Source: Paenibacillus camelliae
GTDB lineage: Bacteria > Bacillota > Bacilli > Paenibacillales > Paenibacillaceae
Direction of reading: 5' to 3'
Assembly: GCF_023715345.1 (NCBI RefSeq)
Contig: NZ_JAMBNY010000005.1
Coordinates: 186,001-250,000, forward strand
DNA length: 64,000 nucleotides
Of this stretch, positions 51,862 through 61,065 are shown one piece after another (position 1 is the stretch's first letter; the number at the start of each line of letters is the position of its first letter). Both the position numbers and the translations under genes were made by a program. The notes below the pieces were generated by a model that saw only the letters and a program-made list of their open reading frames with translations, was not told where the DNA came from and did no database searches.

Positions 51862-52317
51862 TTAGAGCCTCGCGAACGTAATGTAGTCGACTTGGATGGG
51901 TTCAGCCGATTCGATACGAAGTGCTCGATTGATCTGTCCACGGTGATATTGCCCATGCAACAGAACCTGAGAAAGGATGTCCCGAACGGAATTTTGGAAT
52001 GGAGTCCCGCTCTGATTCGTATAGTCGACCATCTCATCCAGCTTGGATTCCTCGAGCGCTTCGATATATAGGCGGTACTGCTTGGCATTCTCTTCGAACA
52101 TCGATTGGATCTCGCTTAGACTCTCCGCTTGCTCCCACAGCGAAAATTGTGCGCTGCCCTTGCCCTGCAATCGGGACAACCACACTTGTTCTGCAACCGC
52201 GACATGTCGAGCGAGCTCCAGAAGCTCCATGTTCTGCATATTACTCATCTCTAGAGCCTCTAAGATACGTTTGTCCGCCCAGTACATATGGTCCATCATA
52301 CGCTTTATCGTCTTCAT
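51862..52317 (-). CDS. DinB-family four-helix protein
   Basis: Protein of 151 residues of the DinB/YfiT-like four-helix-bundle superfamily. Three metal-binding histidines are placed as in the family: DHMYWADKRI near residue 10, ARHVAVAEQVWLSRL near 40, and LLHGQYHRGQINRAL near 125. Some relatives are bacillithiol-dependent transferases; substrate not inferable. Start ATG 52317 behind GAGGGGG; the longer frame from 52347 lacks support. Confidence 0.85.
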   Translation of the reverse strand: MKTIKRMMDHMYWADKRILEALEMSNMQNMELLELARHVAVAEQVWLSRLQGKGSAQFSLWEQAESLSEIQSMFEENAKQYRLYIEALEESKLDEMVDYTNQSGTPFQNSVRDILSQVLLHGQYHRGQINRALRIESAEPIQVDYITFARL

Positions 52318-52358
52318 CACGTTGTTCCCCCTCTTGAATAACATCATTCGTTATATTT

Positions 52359-52404
52359 CATGAAGTTTAACTATAATGACACATGAAGTTTAACTATAAT
52401 GACA
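52359..52404. repeat. 23-bp perfect tandem duplication
   Basis: Two identical copies of CATGAAGTTTAACTATAATG plus ACA lie side by side about 40 bases upstream of the DinB gene. Each contains TATAAT on the plus strand. Confidence 0.85.
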
Positions 52405-52522
52405 GCAGTCTATATAACGAAAACGAAACGCAATAGCATAATGTTGCGATTCATTGCTTGATCGCAGCAAAGTTTCTGTAGCTGTAAAAAAATGCTTGAT
52501 AAGCGTTTGAAAGGTGTGTATA

Positions 52523-52545
52523 TTGTATATAGTGTATATATACAA
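52523..52545 (+). promoter_or_regulatory. palindromic operator of the GntR-type regulator
   Basis: TTGTATATA - 5 bases - TATATACAA, a perfect 9-bp inverted repeat 27 bases before the regulator start and overlapping its likely -10 region. YtrA-type GntR regulators commonly bind such TATA-rich palindromes, so autorepression is likely. Confidence 0.75.
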
Positions 52546-52571
52546 TTAACCTGTGTGAGTGAGGTCGTTGC

Positions 52572-52949
52572 ATGCAAATTATTATATCGAACTCTTCAAA
52601 CGAACCGATATATGAACAAATTTACAGTCAGATTAAGAGACATATATTGACGAATGAGTTGAAATCAGGGCAAGCTCTGCCTTCTATGCGCCAGCTGGCG
52701 AAGGAGCTAGACATCAGTGTCATCACCACGAAGCGAGCCTATGAAGAGCTGGAGCGGAATGGCTTTATCTATTCGGTTGTTGGCAAGGGCTCCTTTGTCT
52801 CGGAGCAAAATAATGAAATGATTAAGGAAAGAAAGATGAAGGTCGTCGAAGAGCAATTACTGTCTGCTGTTCAGAACAGTAAGGAGATTGGTCTTAGTTT
52901 AAATGAGCTATTAGATTTGTTAACGATGCTATATAGGGAGGAATTATGA
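52572..52949 (+). CDS. GntR-family (YtrA-type) transcriptional regulator
   Basis: Regulator of 125 residues. The winged-helix N-terminus IYEQIYSQIKRHILTNELKS then GQALPSMRQLAKELDISVIT and KRAYEELERNGFIYSVVGKG is a classic GntR motif. The C-terminus is a short dimerising helix tail of about 45 residues, as in the YtrA subfamily, not a ligand domain. It leads an operon with an ATPase and permease, and its own palindrome lies upstream. Probably represses the operon until a cell-envelope signal. Confidence 0.9.
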   Translation: MQIIISNSSNEPIYEQIYSQIKRHILTNELKSGQALPSMRQLAKELDISVITTKRAYEELERNGFIYSVVGKGSFVSEQNNEMIKERKMKVVEEQLLSAVQNSKEIGLSLNELLDLLTMLYREEL

Positions 52950-53830
52950 TGGAAAACGTCATTGAGCTTAAGCAAGTCCATAAATCATTCCCAAACTTTC
53001 AGGTAAAGGATCTTTCGTTTTCTGTAAAAAAGGGCTTTGTAACGGGATTTATTGGTGGCAATGGTGTAGGTAAATCAACCACGATTAAAATGCTTATGAA
53101 TTTATTACAGCCGGATGCAGGAACGATATCGATCTTTGGAATGAATTATAATAAGCACGAAAAGGAAATTAAGCAGCGTATCGGCTTTGTCTATGATGAG
53201 AACGTATTTTACGAGCAGTCGACGATGCTAGATATGAGAAGCATTATGAAATCTGCATATGCCAAATGGGATGATGAGCTCTTTCATTATTATGTTAAAG
53301 AATTTGAGCTGCCAATAAAACAAAAAATTAAGTCCTTCTCGAAGGGGATGATGATGAAGGCGTCCTTAGCTTTAGCTTTGTCACATCATGCTGAGTTGAT
53401 CATTATGGATGAGCCAACGTCAGGACTCGATCCTATCTTCCGCAGAGAGCTGCTCGATATTTTGCACAGCTTCATGCAGGATGGGGAGAAAACAATTTTC
53501 TTTTCTACTCATATTACGACGGATCTCGATCGCATCGCCGATTACATTACGTTTATTCATAATGGTGAGCTTATGTTCAGCAAGGAATATTATCAGATCG
53601 AAGAAGAGTACGCCATTATCAAGGGAGCTACTGAGCTGCTAGATCGAGACACAGAGAAGGAATTTATAGCAATACGGAGATCTAATCATGGCTTTGAAGC
53701 ATTGACGAGTAATAAGGCTCAAGCCTCTCATCTTTTTGGTGACTCAGTTTTGCTGGAAAAGCCATCATTAGAAGACATTATGTACTACACGAAGAAGGGG
53801 GCTGAAGGCGGTGCTGCAATTAATACGTAA
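52949..53830 (+). CDS. ABC transporter ATP-binding protein
   Basis: ABC ATPase of 293-294 residues. Walker A GGNGVGKST, signature KSFSKGMMMKASLALAL, Walker B IIMDEPTSGLDP and H-loop FFSTHITTDLDRI. ATG 52946 and ATG 52949 are adjacent; the second has better spacing from GGGAGG. The first overlaps the regulator stop. The C-terminal 80 residues are a variable accessory region. Pairs with the permease that follows, in a YtrA-YtrB-like layout. Confidence 0.87.
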   Translation: MENVIELKQVHKSFPNFQVKDLSFSVKKGFVTGFIGGNGVGKSTTIKMLMNLLQPDAGTISIFGMNYNKHEKEIKQRIGFVYDENVFYEQSTMLDMRSIMKSAYAKWDDELFHYYVKEFELPIKQKIKSFSKGMMMKASLALALSHHAELIIMDEPTSGLDPIFRRELLDILHSFMQDGEKTIFFSTHITTDLDRIADYITFIHNGELMFSKEYYQIEEEYAIIKGATELLDRDTEKEFIAIRRSNHGFEALTSNKAQASHLFGDSVLLEKPSLEDIMYYTKKGAEGGAAINT

Positions 53831-54422
53831 AGACCTCATGCTACAAAAGAACACGTTGCTCATCATGCTACCGCTTTTAGTCGTTTATATCGCATTAAAT
53901 GCCTCTGCGACAATTTTATCTGGAGTCTTATTTACGATAGCCATTACGATGCAAGCCTTTATGCTAGACGAAAAGCGGCAAATCCACATACTGTTCAATT
54001 CTTTGCCGTATACACGTAAAGAAATCGTAACCTCTAAATATATTGGTGTTTTTTGTTTTACAGGTCTAGTACTGCTTACTATCCTTATTGCTAATCTTGT
54101 GATTCATGGTGAGTCGCCAACCTGGAAGGAGCTTCTGTTCATTCTGTGCCTTACAACGCTGTTTTTCTCATTTAGCTTGCCTTTTTCGTATCGTTTCAAA
54201 AGTCAGTATCTATTGTTTGCCAGTATTGGAACATTTGCAGCGTATCTCGTCGTTATTAATGTGTTTATACCTAATTTGCATGATCTGATAAGAGAAGTCG
54301 TAGCGTTTCTGTTAGCGATGGAGCAAGTTCAGCTCTATGTTCTTGTCGGCTGTGCGTTGGTAATCGTATATATTCTGTCATGGCTGCTGTCTATCCGGAT
54401 TTATGAGAAGAAAATGTTCTAG
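53811..54422 (+). CDS. ABC-2 type permease protein
   Basis: Membrane protein of 203 residues with about six helices, starting GTG 53811 and overlapping the ATPase end by 20 bases. MLQLIRKDLMLQKNTLLIML is the usual cytoplasmic lead; DEKRQIHILFNSLPYTRKEI is the conserved coupling segment between helices 2 and 3. Channel part of the GntR-linked ABC transporter. Substrate unknown. Confidence 0.85.
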   Translation: MLQLIRKDLMLQKNTLLIMLPLLVVYIALNASATILSGVLFTIAITMQAFMLDEKRQIHILFNSLPYTRKEIVTSKYIGVFCFTGLVLLTILIANLVIHGESPTWKELLFILCLTTLFFSFSLPFSYRFKSQYLLFASIGTFAAYLVVINVFIPNLHDLIREVVAFLLAMEQVQLYVLVGCALVIVYILSWLLSIRIYEKKMF

Positions 54423-54464
54423 TTCGATATTCAACATTCAACATGGTGAGATGGGGAGGTTATG

Positions 54465-54743
54465 ATGTTGGAGACTACAACTCGTAAACGTACCATTTTC
54501 AAATGGGGTTGGCTTAAATACATTGGTATTTTTGCTGCTATTCAGTTCTTTTTTATGATCTTTGATCGCTTTCCTCCTAGGTTTAGAGAGGGAACAGTGC
54601 TTTCTCGACTGTCTGAATCTACATGGTTTACTGAGAAGTTTACATTTTATGAAACACCTGAATTTAATATTCTCACTGTGTTTTTTGCGCTAATATTTCT
54701 GCCATCGGCCATGATCAGCGCAATAAAAAGTATACGGCAATAA
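54465..54743 (+). CDS. small two-helix membrane protein (YfzA-like)
   Basis: Protein of 92 residues with two hydrophobic helices (YIGIFAAIQFFFMIFDRF and FNILTVFFALIFLPSAMISA) separated by a charged extracellular loop. It resembles YfzA-like proteins in layout (F-M-I-F ... TPEFNIxTVFFA), a tentative match. ATG 54462 and 54465 are possible; the second has better spacing from GGGGAGG. Follows the permease by about 40 bases and may be an accessory component. Ended by a terminator. Confidence 0.55.
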   Translation: MLETTTRKRTIFKWGWLKYIGIFAAIQFFFMIFDRFPPRFREGTVLSRLSESTWFTEKFTFYETPEFNILTVFFALIFLPSAMISAIKSIRQ

Positions 54744-54760
54744 ACCATCATAAAAAATAG

Positions 54761-54807
54761 AGCCGGCACGGATCGCAGCTTTAGCTGATCATCCATGTCG
54801 GCTTTTT
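54761..54807. terminator. Rho-independent terminator
   Basis: AGCCGGCACGGAT / ATCCATGTCGGCT stem with an inner CAGCT/AGCTG hairpin and TTTTT tail; convergent with the minus-strand hydrolase. Confidence 0.88.
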
Positions 54808-54830
54808 CGTATCTGTTCAGTTTTATCGTC

Positions 54831-55517
54831 TTAGATCGTGATCGACTGTCCTGGAGTAAGTGCGTGACCTTGCTGGCTTTGTTGCTCAAGCTTAGCGACA
54901 AACGTCTCACCGCTTTGTTGAATTGGAGGGAACGTATTGAAATGAATCGGAAGGATGTGCTTAGCACCTGTCCACTTCGCTGCAAGCAAGGCTTCTTCTG
55001 GTCCCATCGTAAAATGATCACCGATTGGTACCGCTGCAATATCGATGTCATGCAGATCGCCGATGAGCTTAATATCGGAGAACAGTGCCGTATCACCCAT
55101 ATGATATAATACTTTATCTTCCATCGTAACTATGACGCCTTGTGCTTGACCCGCATAATGAGCGACTCCATCAACTTCATAGGATGAGCTATGAAAGGCT
55201 TGCACAAACTTTATCGATACCTGCTCATCTAGCTGAAACTTGCCTCCCGTATTCATACCTAATGTGCTTGCACCTGTTGGACTAATAAGGTTCGCTAGCT
55301 CCACGACTGCATAGATTGGACAATCATTCGCTAGGGCGATCGAAGCAGCGTCGGCAGAGTGATCGTGATGACCATGTGTAAGAACGACAGCATCTACATT
55401 TACTTGCTCCGGCTGCAATGGTGCAGTGGGATTGTCACGCAGGAACGGATCAATAATTAATCTTTTTCCTGCCCCTTCTACGAGCAGACAAGCATGACCT
55501 AAAAAAGTAATCTTCAT
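54831..55517 (-). CDS. UPF0173 metallo-beta-lactamase-fold hydrolase
   Basis: Metal-dependent hydrolase of 228 residues. The metal motif is VVLTHGHHDHSADAASIALA, with other ligands in AFHSSSYEVDG, YHMGDTALFSD and ILPIHFNTFPPI. Start ATG 55517 follows AAAGGAG; the frame from 55541 is unsupported. UPF0173 members are cytoplasmic with unknown physiological substrate. Confidence 0.9.
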   Translation of the reverse strand: MKITFLGHACLLVEGAGKRLIIDPFLRDNPTAPLQPEQVNVDAVVLTHGHHDHSADAASIALANDCPIYAVVELANLISPTGASTLGMNTGGKFQLDEQVSIKFVQAFHSSSYEVDGVAHYAGQAQGVIVTMEDKVLYHMGDTALFSDIKLIGDLHDIDIAAVPIGDHFTMGPEEALLAAKWTGAKHILPIHFNTFPPIQQSGETFVAKLEQQSQQGHALTPGQSITI

Positions 55518-55664
55518 ATGTAATGACTCCTTTCTTATCAATCGTTCTGTCCCAGTATACCATGATCCATACGTGAATTAGAAACCACCAATAGCTATAT
55601 TCCAAGCACGGTGTAAAAATATTTTTTGTGAAAAGTTCAACATGAAGGTGTATAAAAGAATTTA

Positions 55665-55678
55665 TGAAAACGCTTTAA
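55665..55678 (+). promoter_or_regulatory. cre site for CcpA upstream of mtlA
   Basis: TGAAAACGCTTTAA matches the cre consensus TGWAANCGNTNWCA at 13 of 14 positions, 157 bases before mtlA. Indicates glucose repression of the mannitol operon. Confidence 0.75.
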
Positions 55679-55736
55679 TGACAATGCTTTGAGGGTCTTC
55701 ACAAATATTTTAATTCGATTGTGGCAACAATACGAC

Positions 55737-55749
55737 TGACAAAATGTCA
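55737..55749 (+). promoter_or_regulatory. palindrome in the mtlA promoter region
   Basis: TGACA-AAA-TGTCA lies about 90 bases before mtlA. It overlaps a possible -35 (TGACAA) and could be an activator (MtlR) site. The rest of the 317-base gap shows no gene. Confidence 0.35.
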
Positions 55750-55834
55750 TTTTCCTTTTGTTGCTTGGGATTTGGGGATTGGGTAGGATGAAAACAGATA
55801 GATTACTAAAAAACATATCTTAGGAGGTTTTGGT

Positions 55835-57304
55835 ATGGAGCAGCAGAATGGCGTACGCGTTGCCGTTCAAAAGTTTGGGCGTTTCTTAAGTGGTATGGTT
55901 ATGCCCAATATTGGAGCATTTATTGCTTGGGGACTGCTAACCGCTTTATTTATTCCAACAGGCTGGCTGCCAAATGAAAAGCTGTCAGCACTCGTAGATC
56001 CAACCCTTAAATATCTTTTACCACTTCTAATTGGTTATACTGGTGGTACGATGGTTCACAAGCAACGAGGCGGGGTTATCGGTGCGTTAATGACAATGGG
56101 TGTCATCGTCGGCTCTAACATTCCGATGCTGCTTGGAGCAATGATCTGTGGTCCACTTGCAGCTTGGATACTTAAGAAATTTGACGGACTGATTGAAGGT
56201 AAGATTAAGTCCGGCTTTGAAATGCTAGTTAATAACTTCTCACTTGGTATCATCGGTGGAGCGTTAACAATCGTTTCTTACATTGGTATTGGTCCGATTA
56301 TTGAGAAAGTGACGGCAATACTTACGACAGGCGTGGAATTCCTCGTTAATCATAACCTAATTCCATTAGCCAATCTTATCATTGAGCCAGCAAAAATATT
56401 GTTCCTGAACAATGCGATCAACCATGGTGTATTAGGACCAATTGGTTTGAATGAAGCGGCTCAGGTTGGTCAATCGATTCTGTTCTTACTAGAATCTAAC
56501 CCAGGTCCAGGTCTTGGTATTCTGCTTGCTTACATGATTGCAGGCCGTGGTTCTGCACGAAGCACAGCGCCTGGTGCGGTTCTTATTCATGCAGTTGGTG
56601 GTATTCATGAAATCTACTTCCCGTATGTATTAATGAACCCTAAGCTAATCATTGCTGTTATTGCAGGTGGTATTTCAGGTACATTTACATTCTCTATTCT
56701 TGGAGCAGGTCTTGTTGCTACACCTTCACCGGGTAGTATTATCGCGCTAGCTGCGATGGCGCCAAAAGGTGGATTGCTGCCAGTGCTAGCAGGCTTTATC
56801 GTCGCAACCGTTGTAACATTCGTTATCGCATTCTTTATGCTTAAGACGACTAAGAACAAAGGTGAAGAGGAAGATTTGGAAGCAGCGGCTCAAAAGATGA
56901 AGGATATGAAAGCTGCGGGCAAAACAGCAGCAACGGATTCAGTATCTAATCCAAATCAAGCTGCAAATGAAGCAGCATTGAATGAAGTCGTTGGCAGTGA
57001 TGAAGTGGATGATAAGAAAGCCGCAGAGGATGTTCGCAAAATTGTATTCTCCTGCGATGCAGGTATGGGGTCTAGTGCGATGGGCGCTTCTATTCTACGT
57101 AAGAAGATGAAAGCAGCCGGCTCTGACATCACTGTAATTAATACAGCAATTAGCGATATTCCAGATGATGCGGACATTGTCATCACACATAAAACGTTAA
57201 CGGATCGAGCAAAGCAAAAGGCACCACAATCGGAGCATATCTCCATTGATAACTTCCTTAAGAGCCCAGAGTATGAATTGCTTGTTGAGCGTTTAACGAA
57301 ATAA
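55835..57304 (+). CDS. mtlA: mannitol PTS Enzyme IICB
   Basis: MtlA of 489 residues with the IIC membrane domain (about 340 residues, eight or so helices; GTMVHKQRGGVIGALMTMGV, NNAINHGVLGPIG, AGRGSARSTAPGAVLIHAVG and the GGIHEIYFPYVLMNP substrate loop) and a IIB domain from about residue 395 with the phosphorylated Cys407 in FSCDAGMGSSAMGAS. An acidic linker of about 55 residues joins them. No IIA domain; that is a separate gene (mtlF) downstream. It imports mannitol as mannitol-1-phosphate. ATG 55835 follows AGGAGG. Confidence 0.95.
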   Translation: MEQQNGVRVAVQKFGRFLSGMVMPNIGAFIAWGLLTALFIPTGWLPNEKLSALVDPTLKYLLPLLIGYTGGTMVHKQRGGVIGALMTMGVIVGSNIPMLLGAMICGPLAAWILKKFDGLIEGKIKSGFEMLVNNFSLGIIGGALTIVSYIGIGPIIEKVTAILTTGVEFLVNHNLIPLANLIIEPAKILFLNNAINHGVLGPIGLNEAAQVGQSILFLLESNPGPGLGILLAYMIAGRGSARSTAPGAVLIHAVGGIHEIYFPYVLMNPKLIIAVIAGGISGTFTFSILGAGLVATPSPGSIIALAAMAPKGGLLPVLAGFIVATVVTFVIAFFMLKTTKNKGEEEDLEAAAQKMKDMKAAGKTAATDSVSNPNQAANEAALNEVVGSDEVDDKKAAEDVRKIVFSCDAGMGSSAMGASILRKKMKAAGSDITVINTAISDIPDDADIVITHKTLTDRAKQKAPQSEHISIDNFLKSPEYELLVERLTK

Positions 57305-57313
57305 AAAAGTTTA

Positions 57314-57352
57314 GGCCACAATTGCTGGAGCGTATGCTCTGGCAATGTGGTC
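57314..57352 (+). promoter_or_regulatory. intercistronic hairpin between mtlA and mtlR
   Basis: Strong stem GGCCACAATTGCTGGAGC / GCTCTGGCAATGTGGTC (one bulge) with a four-base GTAT loop, directly after mtlA and without a T tract. More likely an mRNA stabiliser/processing stem that lowers mtlR against mtlA than a full terminator. Confidence 0.6.
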
Positions 57353-57379
57353 ATTCTAAGCATATAGGCGGGTAATAAG

Positions 57380-59440
57380 ATGAATATATCAATTCGAACT
57401 CGTCAGATCATTGAAATTCTTCTGCATGCAGATCAAGGACTAACCATAAGTGAAATTGCGAATCATTTGGAGGTAAGTCCGCGTACTGTTCATCGAGAGC
57501 TAACAAGCGTAGAGGAAACAGTGACAGTCTATCACATCGAGCTGATTCGCAAATCAGGACTAGGCATTAAGCTCAGCGGAGATCAGGAATCGATGCATGC
57601 GTTAGAGGAAGCATTGTCATCGTTATCGAAGATAGAGTTTACATCGGAGGATCGGCAGCTGTTGATCCTATGCATGCTTCTCGCAGCTGATGAGCCCATT
57701 AAGCTTTTTGCTATCGCACACGAGCTGAAGGCCGCTGTATCCACGATAACGAATGATCTTAACACGCTTGAAAAATGGGTTAGAAAGTGGCGTGTAGCGC
57801 TTGTTCGCAAAAGAGGTCTCGGTGTCATATTGTCTGCACCAGAAACTCAGCTTAGAGAATTAATTCGACAAGTAGTCAAGCTGCGCTTAGACCCAACAGA
57901 GCTTATAACGAGCTCTAAACAGCTATCTGGGCATCCTATCTATGAACGGCTGTTCCAGCTTGCTGGTAAGTCGGTAATGTCGGATGTCGAAAGTGTGCTG
58001 TGGTTATGGGAAGAGCAATGGGAAAGTCAGCTTAGTGAGGATGGCTATACGGATCTGCTGCTGCGCTTGTCGATCGGCATTAGCCGCATTCGGGCAGCGC
58101 GTTTGATCCAGCCGGGTGAATGGCGAAGACTTAAATACGAGGAATCTGAAAGTGAAGCAGGGGTTGAGCGTTTAACGGAGCTGTTGTCAGAGCATTTTGA
58201 GCTAAGCTTCACAGCGGATGAGAAGAAGTATATCTACTACATCATTCATCACGTTCGCGAGGAGCATGTACTGGCGCTGCTCGGTGATGATCTATCGTTA
58301 ACGCAAGCGATCGCTCAAATTACAATGCATGTCGAGAAAAAATTCCAGGTAGACCTTAGAGAGGATCGATCACTTAGAGACGGGTTGTTCCATCATATGA
58401 AGCTTACGCTGCATCAGCTGAATGCTGGACAGACGATACGCAATCCTTTGCTTGAGCACATTATGAAGGACTATGAGGAGCTTTTCGAGACCGTTCGCGA
58501 CGCAGCTCAAGCTTATCTACCTAATCTACACATACCAGATGAGGAAATCGGATATATCGTTACGCATTATGGCGCTGCGCTTGAAAGATTAAAGCATCTG
58601 CAGCCAGATGTACATGCGATATTGGTTTGCAGTACGGGGATTGGCTCATCTAAGCTGCTTCAGGTACGCCTGCAAAAGGAATTTCCACAAATCCGAATTA
58701 TCGATCGTGTTTCGTGGTATGAGGCTTCTAGGCTCTCAAGCGACCGATACGATATTATCATCTCAACGATTGATTTACCGATCAATCCAGCTGCTTATTT
58801 AAAGGTCACGCCTTTAATCACGCAGGAGGATGCAGATCGGCTGCTTGCTTTTATCCGTGATACAGCGATTGTGAAGAAGCCATATCCAGTCGACATGTAC
58901 TCGGACGATGATATTCGCTCTAAGCCTGATCTAGATCAGCTTCTAAGTAAAAAGATAACGCTCGATCATATTATATGGATTATCGAGCAGTTTGAGATCG
59001 TTGAGCTTCGGGAAGAATACAACGATCTATCGTCGATTTTAGAGGTTGCTTGTGTGCACGAGCAGCATAAGGAAGTTCTCACGGAAGCTGATCTTGTTAA
59101 GCATCGCTTGCTCGATCGAGAAAAAAACGGCAGTCAAATGATTCCTGACACAACGCTGGCGTTGTTTCACACGAGAAGCTCGGCTATTCACACTTCTTCC
59201 TTAACGCTGTTTAAGTTAAATAATCCAATCTTTATGGATAAACAGCGAAAAATTCTACTAGAGCATTTCCTGTTAATGCTGGCGCCGCAAAGCTTACCTT
59301 GGGAAGCGCTTGAGGTGCTTAGTGAGATCAGTGCCTTGCTGCTTGAGGAGGAAATGATTGAGCTGTTAGGCCGCGGCGATGAGCAGGATATTCGTCAATA
59401 CTTAACGAAAAAGCTACATGAATTTTTTAACACTAAATAA
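57380..59440 (+). CDS. mtlR: mannitol operon transcriptional activator MtlR
   Basis: PRD-type activator of 686 residues. Two N-terminal winged helices (residues 1-60 and 85-150; ADQGLTISEIANHLEVSPRT, HELKAAVSTITNDLNTLEKW), two PTS regulation domains with phosphorylatable histidines (about 200-400; YYIIHHVREEHVLAL, YIVTHYGAALERL), a IIB-Gat-like domain with Cys in LVCSTGIGSSKLLQVRLQKE (about 415), and a C-terminal IIA-like domain (about 540-686) with LALFHTRSSAIHTSS. In Bacillus, phosphorylation by HPr at PRD2 and dephosphorylation at the IIB/IIA sites switch it on. It starts 75 bases after mtlA. Confidence 0.93.
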   Translation: MNISIRTRQIIEILLHADQGLTISEIANHLEVSPRTVHRELTSVEETVTVYHIELIRKSGLGIKLSGDQESMHALEEALSSLSKIEFTSEDRQLLILCMLLAADEPIKLFAIAHELKAAVSTITNDLNTLEKWVRKWRVALVRKRGLGVILSAPETQLRELIRQVVKLRLDPTELITSSKQLSGHPIYERLFQLAGKSVMSDVESVLWLWEEQWESQLSEDGYTDLLLRLSIGISRIRAARLIQPGEWRRLKYEESESEAGVERLTELLSEHFELSFTADEKKYIYYIIHHVREEHVLALLGDDLSLTQAIAQITMHVEKKFQVDLREDRSLRDGLFHHMKLTLHQLNAGQTIRNPLLEHIMKDYEELFETVRDAAQAYLPNLHIPDEEIGYIVTHYGAALERLKHLQPDVHAILVCSTGIGSSKLLQVRLQKEFPQIRIIDRVSWYEASRLSSDRYDIIISTIDLPINPAAYLKVTPLITQEDADRLLAFIRDTAIVKKPYPVDMYSDDDIRSKPDLDQLLSKKITLDHIIWIIEQFEIVELREEYNDLSSILEVACVHEQHKEVLTEADLVKHRLLDREKNGSQMIPDTTLALFHTRSSAIHTSSLTLFKLNNPIFMDKQRKILLEHFLLMLAPQSLPWEALEVLSEISALLLEEEMIELLGRGDEQDIRQYLTKKLHEFFNTK

Positions 59441-59458
59441 AAAGGTGAGTGACATCAG

Positions 59459-59893
59459 ATGAGCATACTATCTACTAATAAAGTAAAGCTAAACGCAAAG
59501 GTAAATGACAAATTTGAAGCGATTCGCATCGCAGGTGAGCTGCTTGTTCAAGCAGGGCACGCTGAAGCAAGCTATGTGGACAGCATGATTGAGCGTGAAA
59601 ATACATTGTCTACTTATATGGGCGGTGGACTTGCGATTCCTCACGGAACGAATGAGGCGAAGGGCAAAATTAAGAGCACGGGCTTATCCATCGTACAAAT
59701 TCCAGACGGCGTTGACTTTGGTGATGGAGAAATCGCACATGTTGTGATCGGTATCGCTGCAATTGGTGATGATCATATGGATATTTTAACGAGTGTAGCG
59801 ATGGTTTGCTCAGACGATGAGAATTTGGAACGGATCATTAAAGCTGAGACAGCAGAGCAATTGATCGAAATCTTCGAAAGCGAGATGGAGTAA
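59459..59893 (+). CDS. mtlF: mannitol PTS Enzyme IIA
   Basis: IIA-Mtl of 144 residues. The phosphorylated histidine is His62 in GGGLAIPHGTNEAKGKIKST. Receives phosphate from HPr and passes it to the IIB domain of MtlA, also signalling to MtlR. Starts ATG 59459, 18 bases after mtlR, with AAGGTGAG before it; one base separates its stop from mtlD. Confidence 0.94.
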   Translation: MSILSTNKVKLNAKVNDKFEAIRIAGELLVQAGHAEASYVDSMIERENTLSTYMGGGLAIPHGTNEAKGKIKSTGLSIVQIPDGVDFGDGEIAHVVIGIAAIGDDHMDILTSVAMVCSDDENLERIIKAETAEQLIEIFESEME

Positions 59894-59894
59894 T

Positions 59895-61043
59895 ATGATT
59901 GCTTTACATTTTGGAGCTGGTAATATCGGGCGCGGCTTTATTGGCTTGTTGCTTTCGCAATCTGGCTATGAGGTCGTATTCTCCGATGTTAATCAGGATA
60001 TTGTGCAAGAGCTGCAGAAGCGCGGACAATATACGGTAACGCTAGCGAATGAGACGCATGATCAGCTGCAGGTGACAGGTGTGACTGCGATAGATGGCAC
60101 TGATCTGGAGAAGGTTGCGGAGACAGTAGCCAAAGCGGATCTCGTGACAACAGCGGTTGGCGTCAACATACTGAAGCATATTGCGAAGGGCATTGCGGTT
60201 GGCATTGAGCGCCGTGTTGCACAAGGAGCAGCACCACTGCATGTCATTGCGTGTGAAAATGCGATTGGTGGCAGCACACAGTTGAAGGAGCATGTATTCA
60301 GTCATTTGCCGGAGGAAGTAAAAGCTAAGGCTGAGCAAGTCGTAGCATTTCCTGATGCAGCGGTGGATCGCATCGTTCCGATTCAGCATCACGAGGATCG
60401 CTTGGCCGTAACGGTTGAGCCGTTCCATGAATGGGTGATTGATGAGTCGGCAATGTTCGACGGCTATAAGGTCATTGATGGAGTGCATTATGTAACGAAT
60501 TTGCAGCCTTACATTGAACGCAAGCTGTTTACAGTGAACACAGGGCATGCTACAGCTGCTTATATTGGCAATCTTCATCGCTACGAAACGATTCAACAGG
60601 CGATGGCGGATGAGCAGGTTGTAAGCGAGGTAAAAGCGACGCTAGCAGAATCTGGCGGAGCCTTAATTGCACACTATCAGTTTGATCAAGCTGAGCATCA
60701 GCAATATATAGATACGATTATTGAGCGTTTCCGCAATACGGAGCTGACGGATGAGATCTCACGGGTTGGTCGTTCGCCGATTCGTAAGCTGTCTCCGAAT
60801 GATCGCCTTGTGCGGCCAGCAATGCTTGCCCTAGAAGTTGGGATAGAGCCTAAGCATCTAGCAAACGCTATGGCAGCAGCGCTTCGCTTCGATGTTGCAG
60901 ACGACCCGGAATCTGTAGAGCTGCAGCAATTGCTGAAGGCTATCGGTATTAATGAAACGTTAACGAAGGTAACATCTCTTAGTAAGGATCATCCTATTCA
61001 TCGCATGGTGGTTGCAAGCTATGAGGCCTCGTCTGCAAAATAA
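59895..61043 (+). CDS. mtlD: mannitol-1-phosphate 5-dehydrogenase
   Basis: MtlD of 382 residues, polyol-dehydrogenase family. The NAD site is LHFGAGNIGRGFIGLLLSQS at the very start. GYKVIDGVHYVTNLQPYIER and KLFTVNTGHATAAYIGNLHR (catalytic Lys and His region) follow. Converts mannitol-1-phosphate to fructose-6-phosphate with NAD. Confidence 0.95.
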   Translation: MIALHFGAGNIGRGFIGLLLSQSGYEVVFSDVNQDIVQELQKRGQYTVTLANETHDQLQVTGVTAIDGTDLEKVAETVAKADLVTTAVGVNILKHIAKGIAVGIERRVAQGAAPLHVIACENAIGGSTQLKEHVFSHLPEEVKAKAEQVVAFPDAAVDRIVPIQHHEDRLAVTVEPFHEWVIDESAMFDGYKVIDGVHYVTNLQPYIERKLFTVNTGHATAAYIGNLHRYETIQQAMADEQVVSEVKATLAESGGALIAHYQFDQAEHQQYIDTIIERFRNTELTDEISRVGRSPIRKLSPNDRLVRPAMLALEVGIEPKHLANAMAAALRFDVADDPESVELQQLLKAIGINETLTKVTSLSKDHPIHRMVVASYEASSAK

Positions 61044-61065
61044 TCATTAGGATGGAGGATGAGTA

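Noticed and set aside
60042..60596. 184-codon minus-strand open frame
   Set aside because: Shadow of mtlD on the other strand; low-complexity Cys/Arg/Ile-rich peptide without family features.
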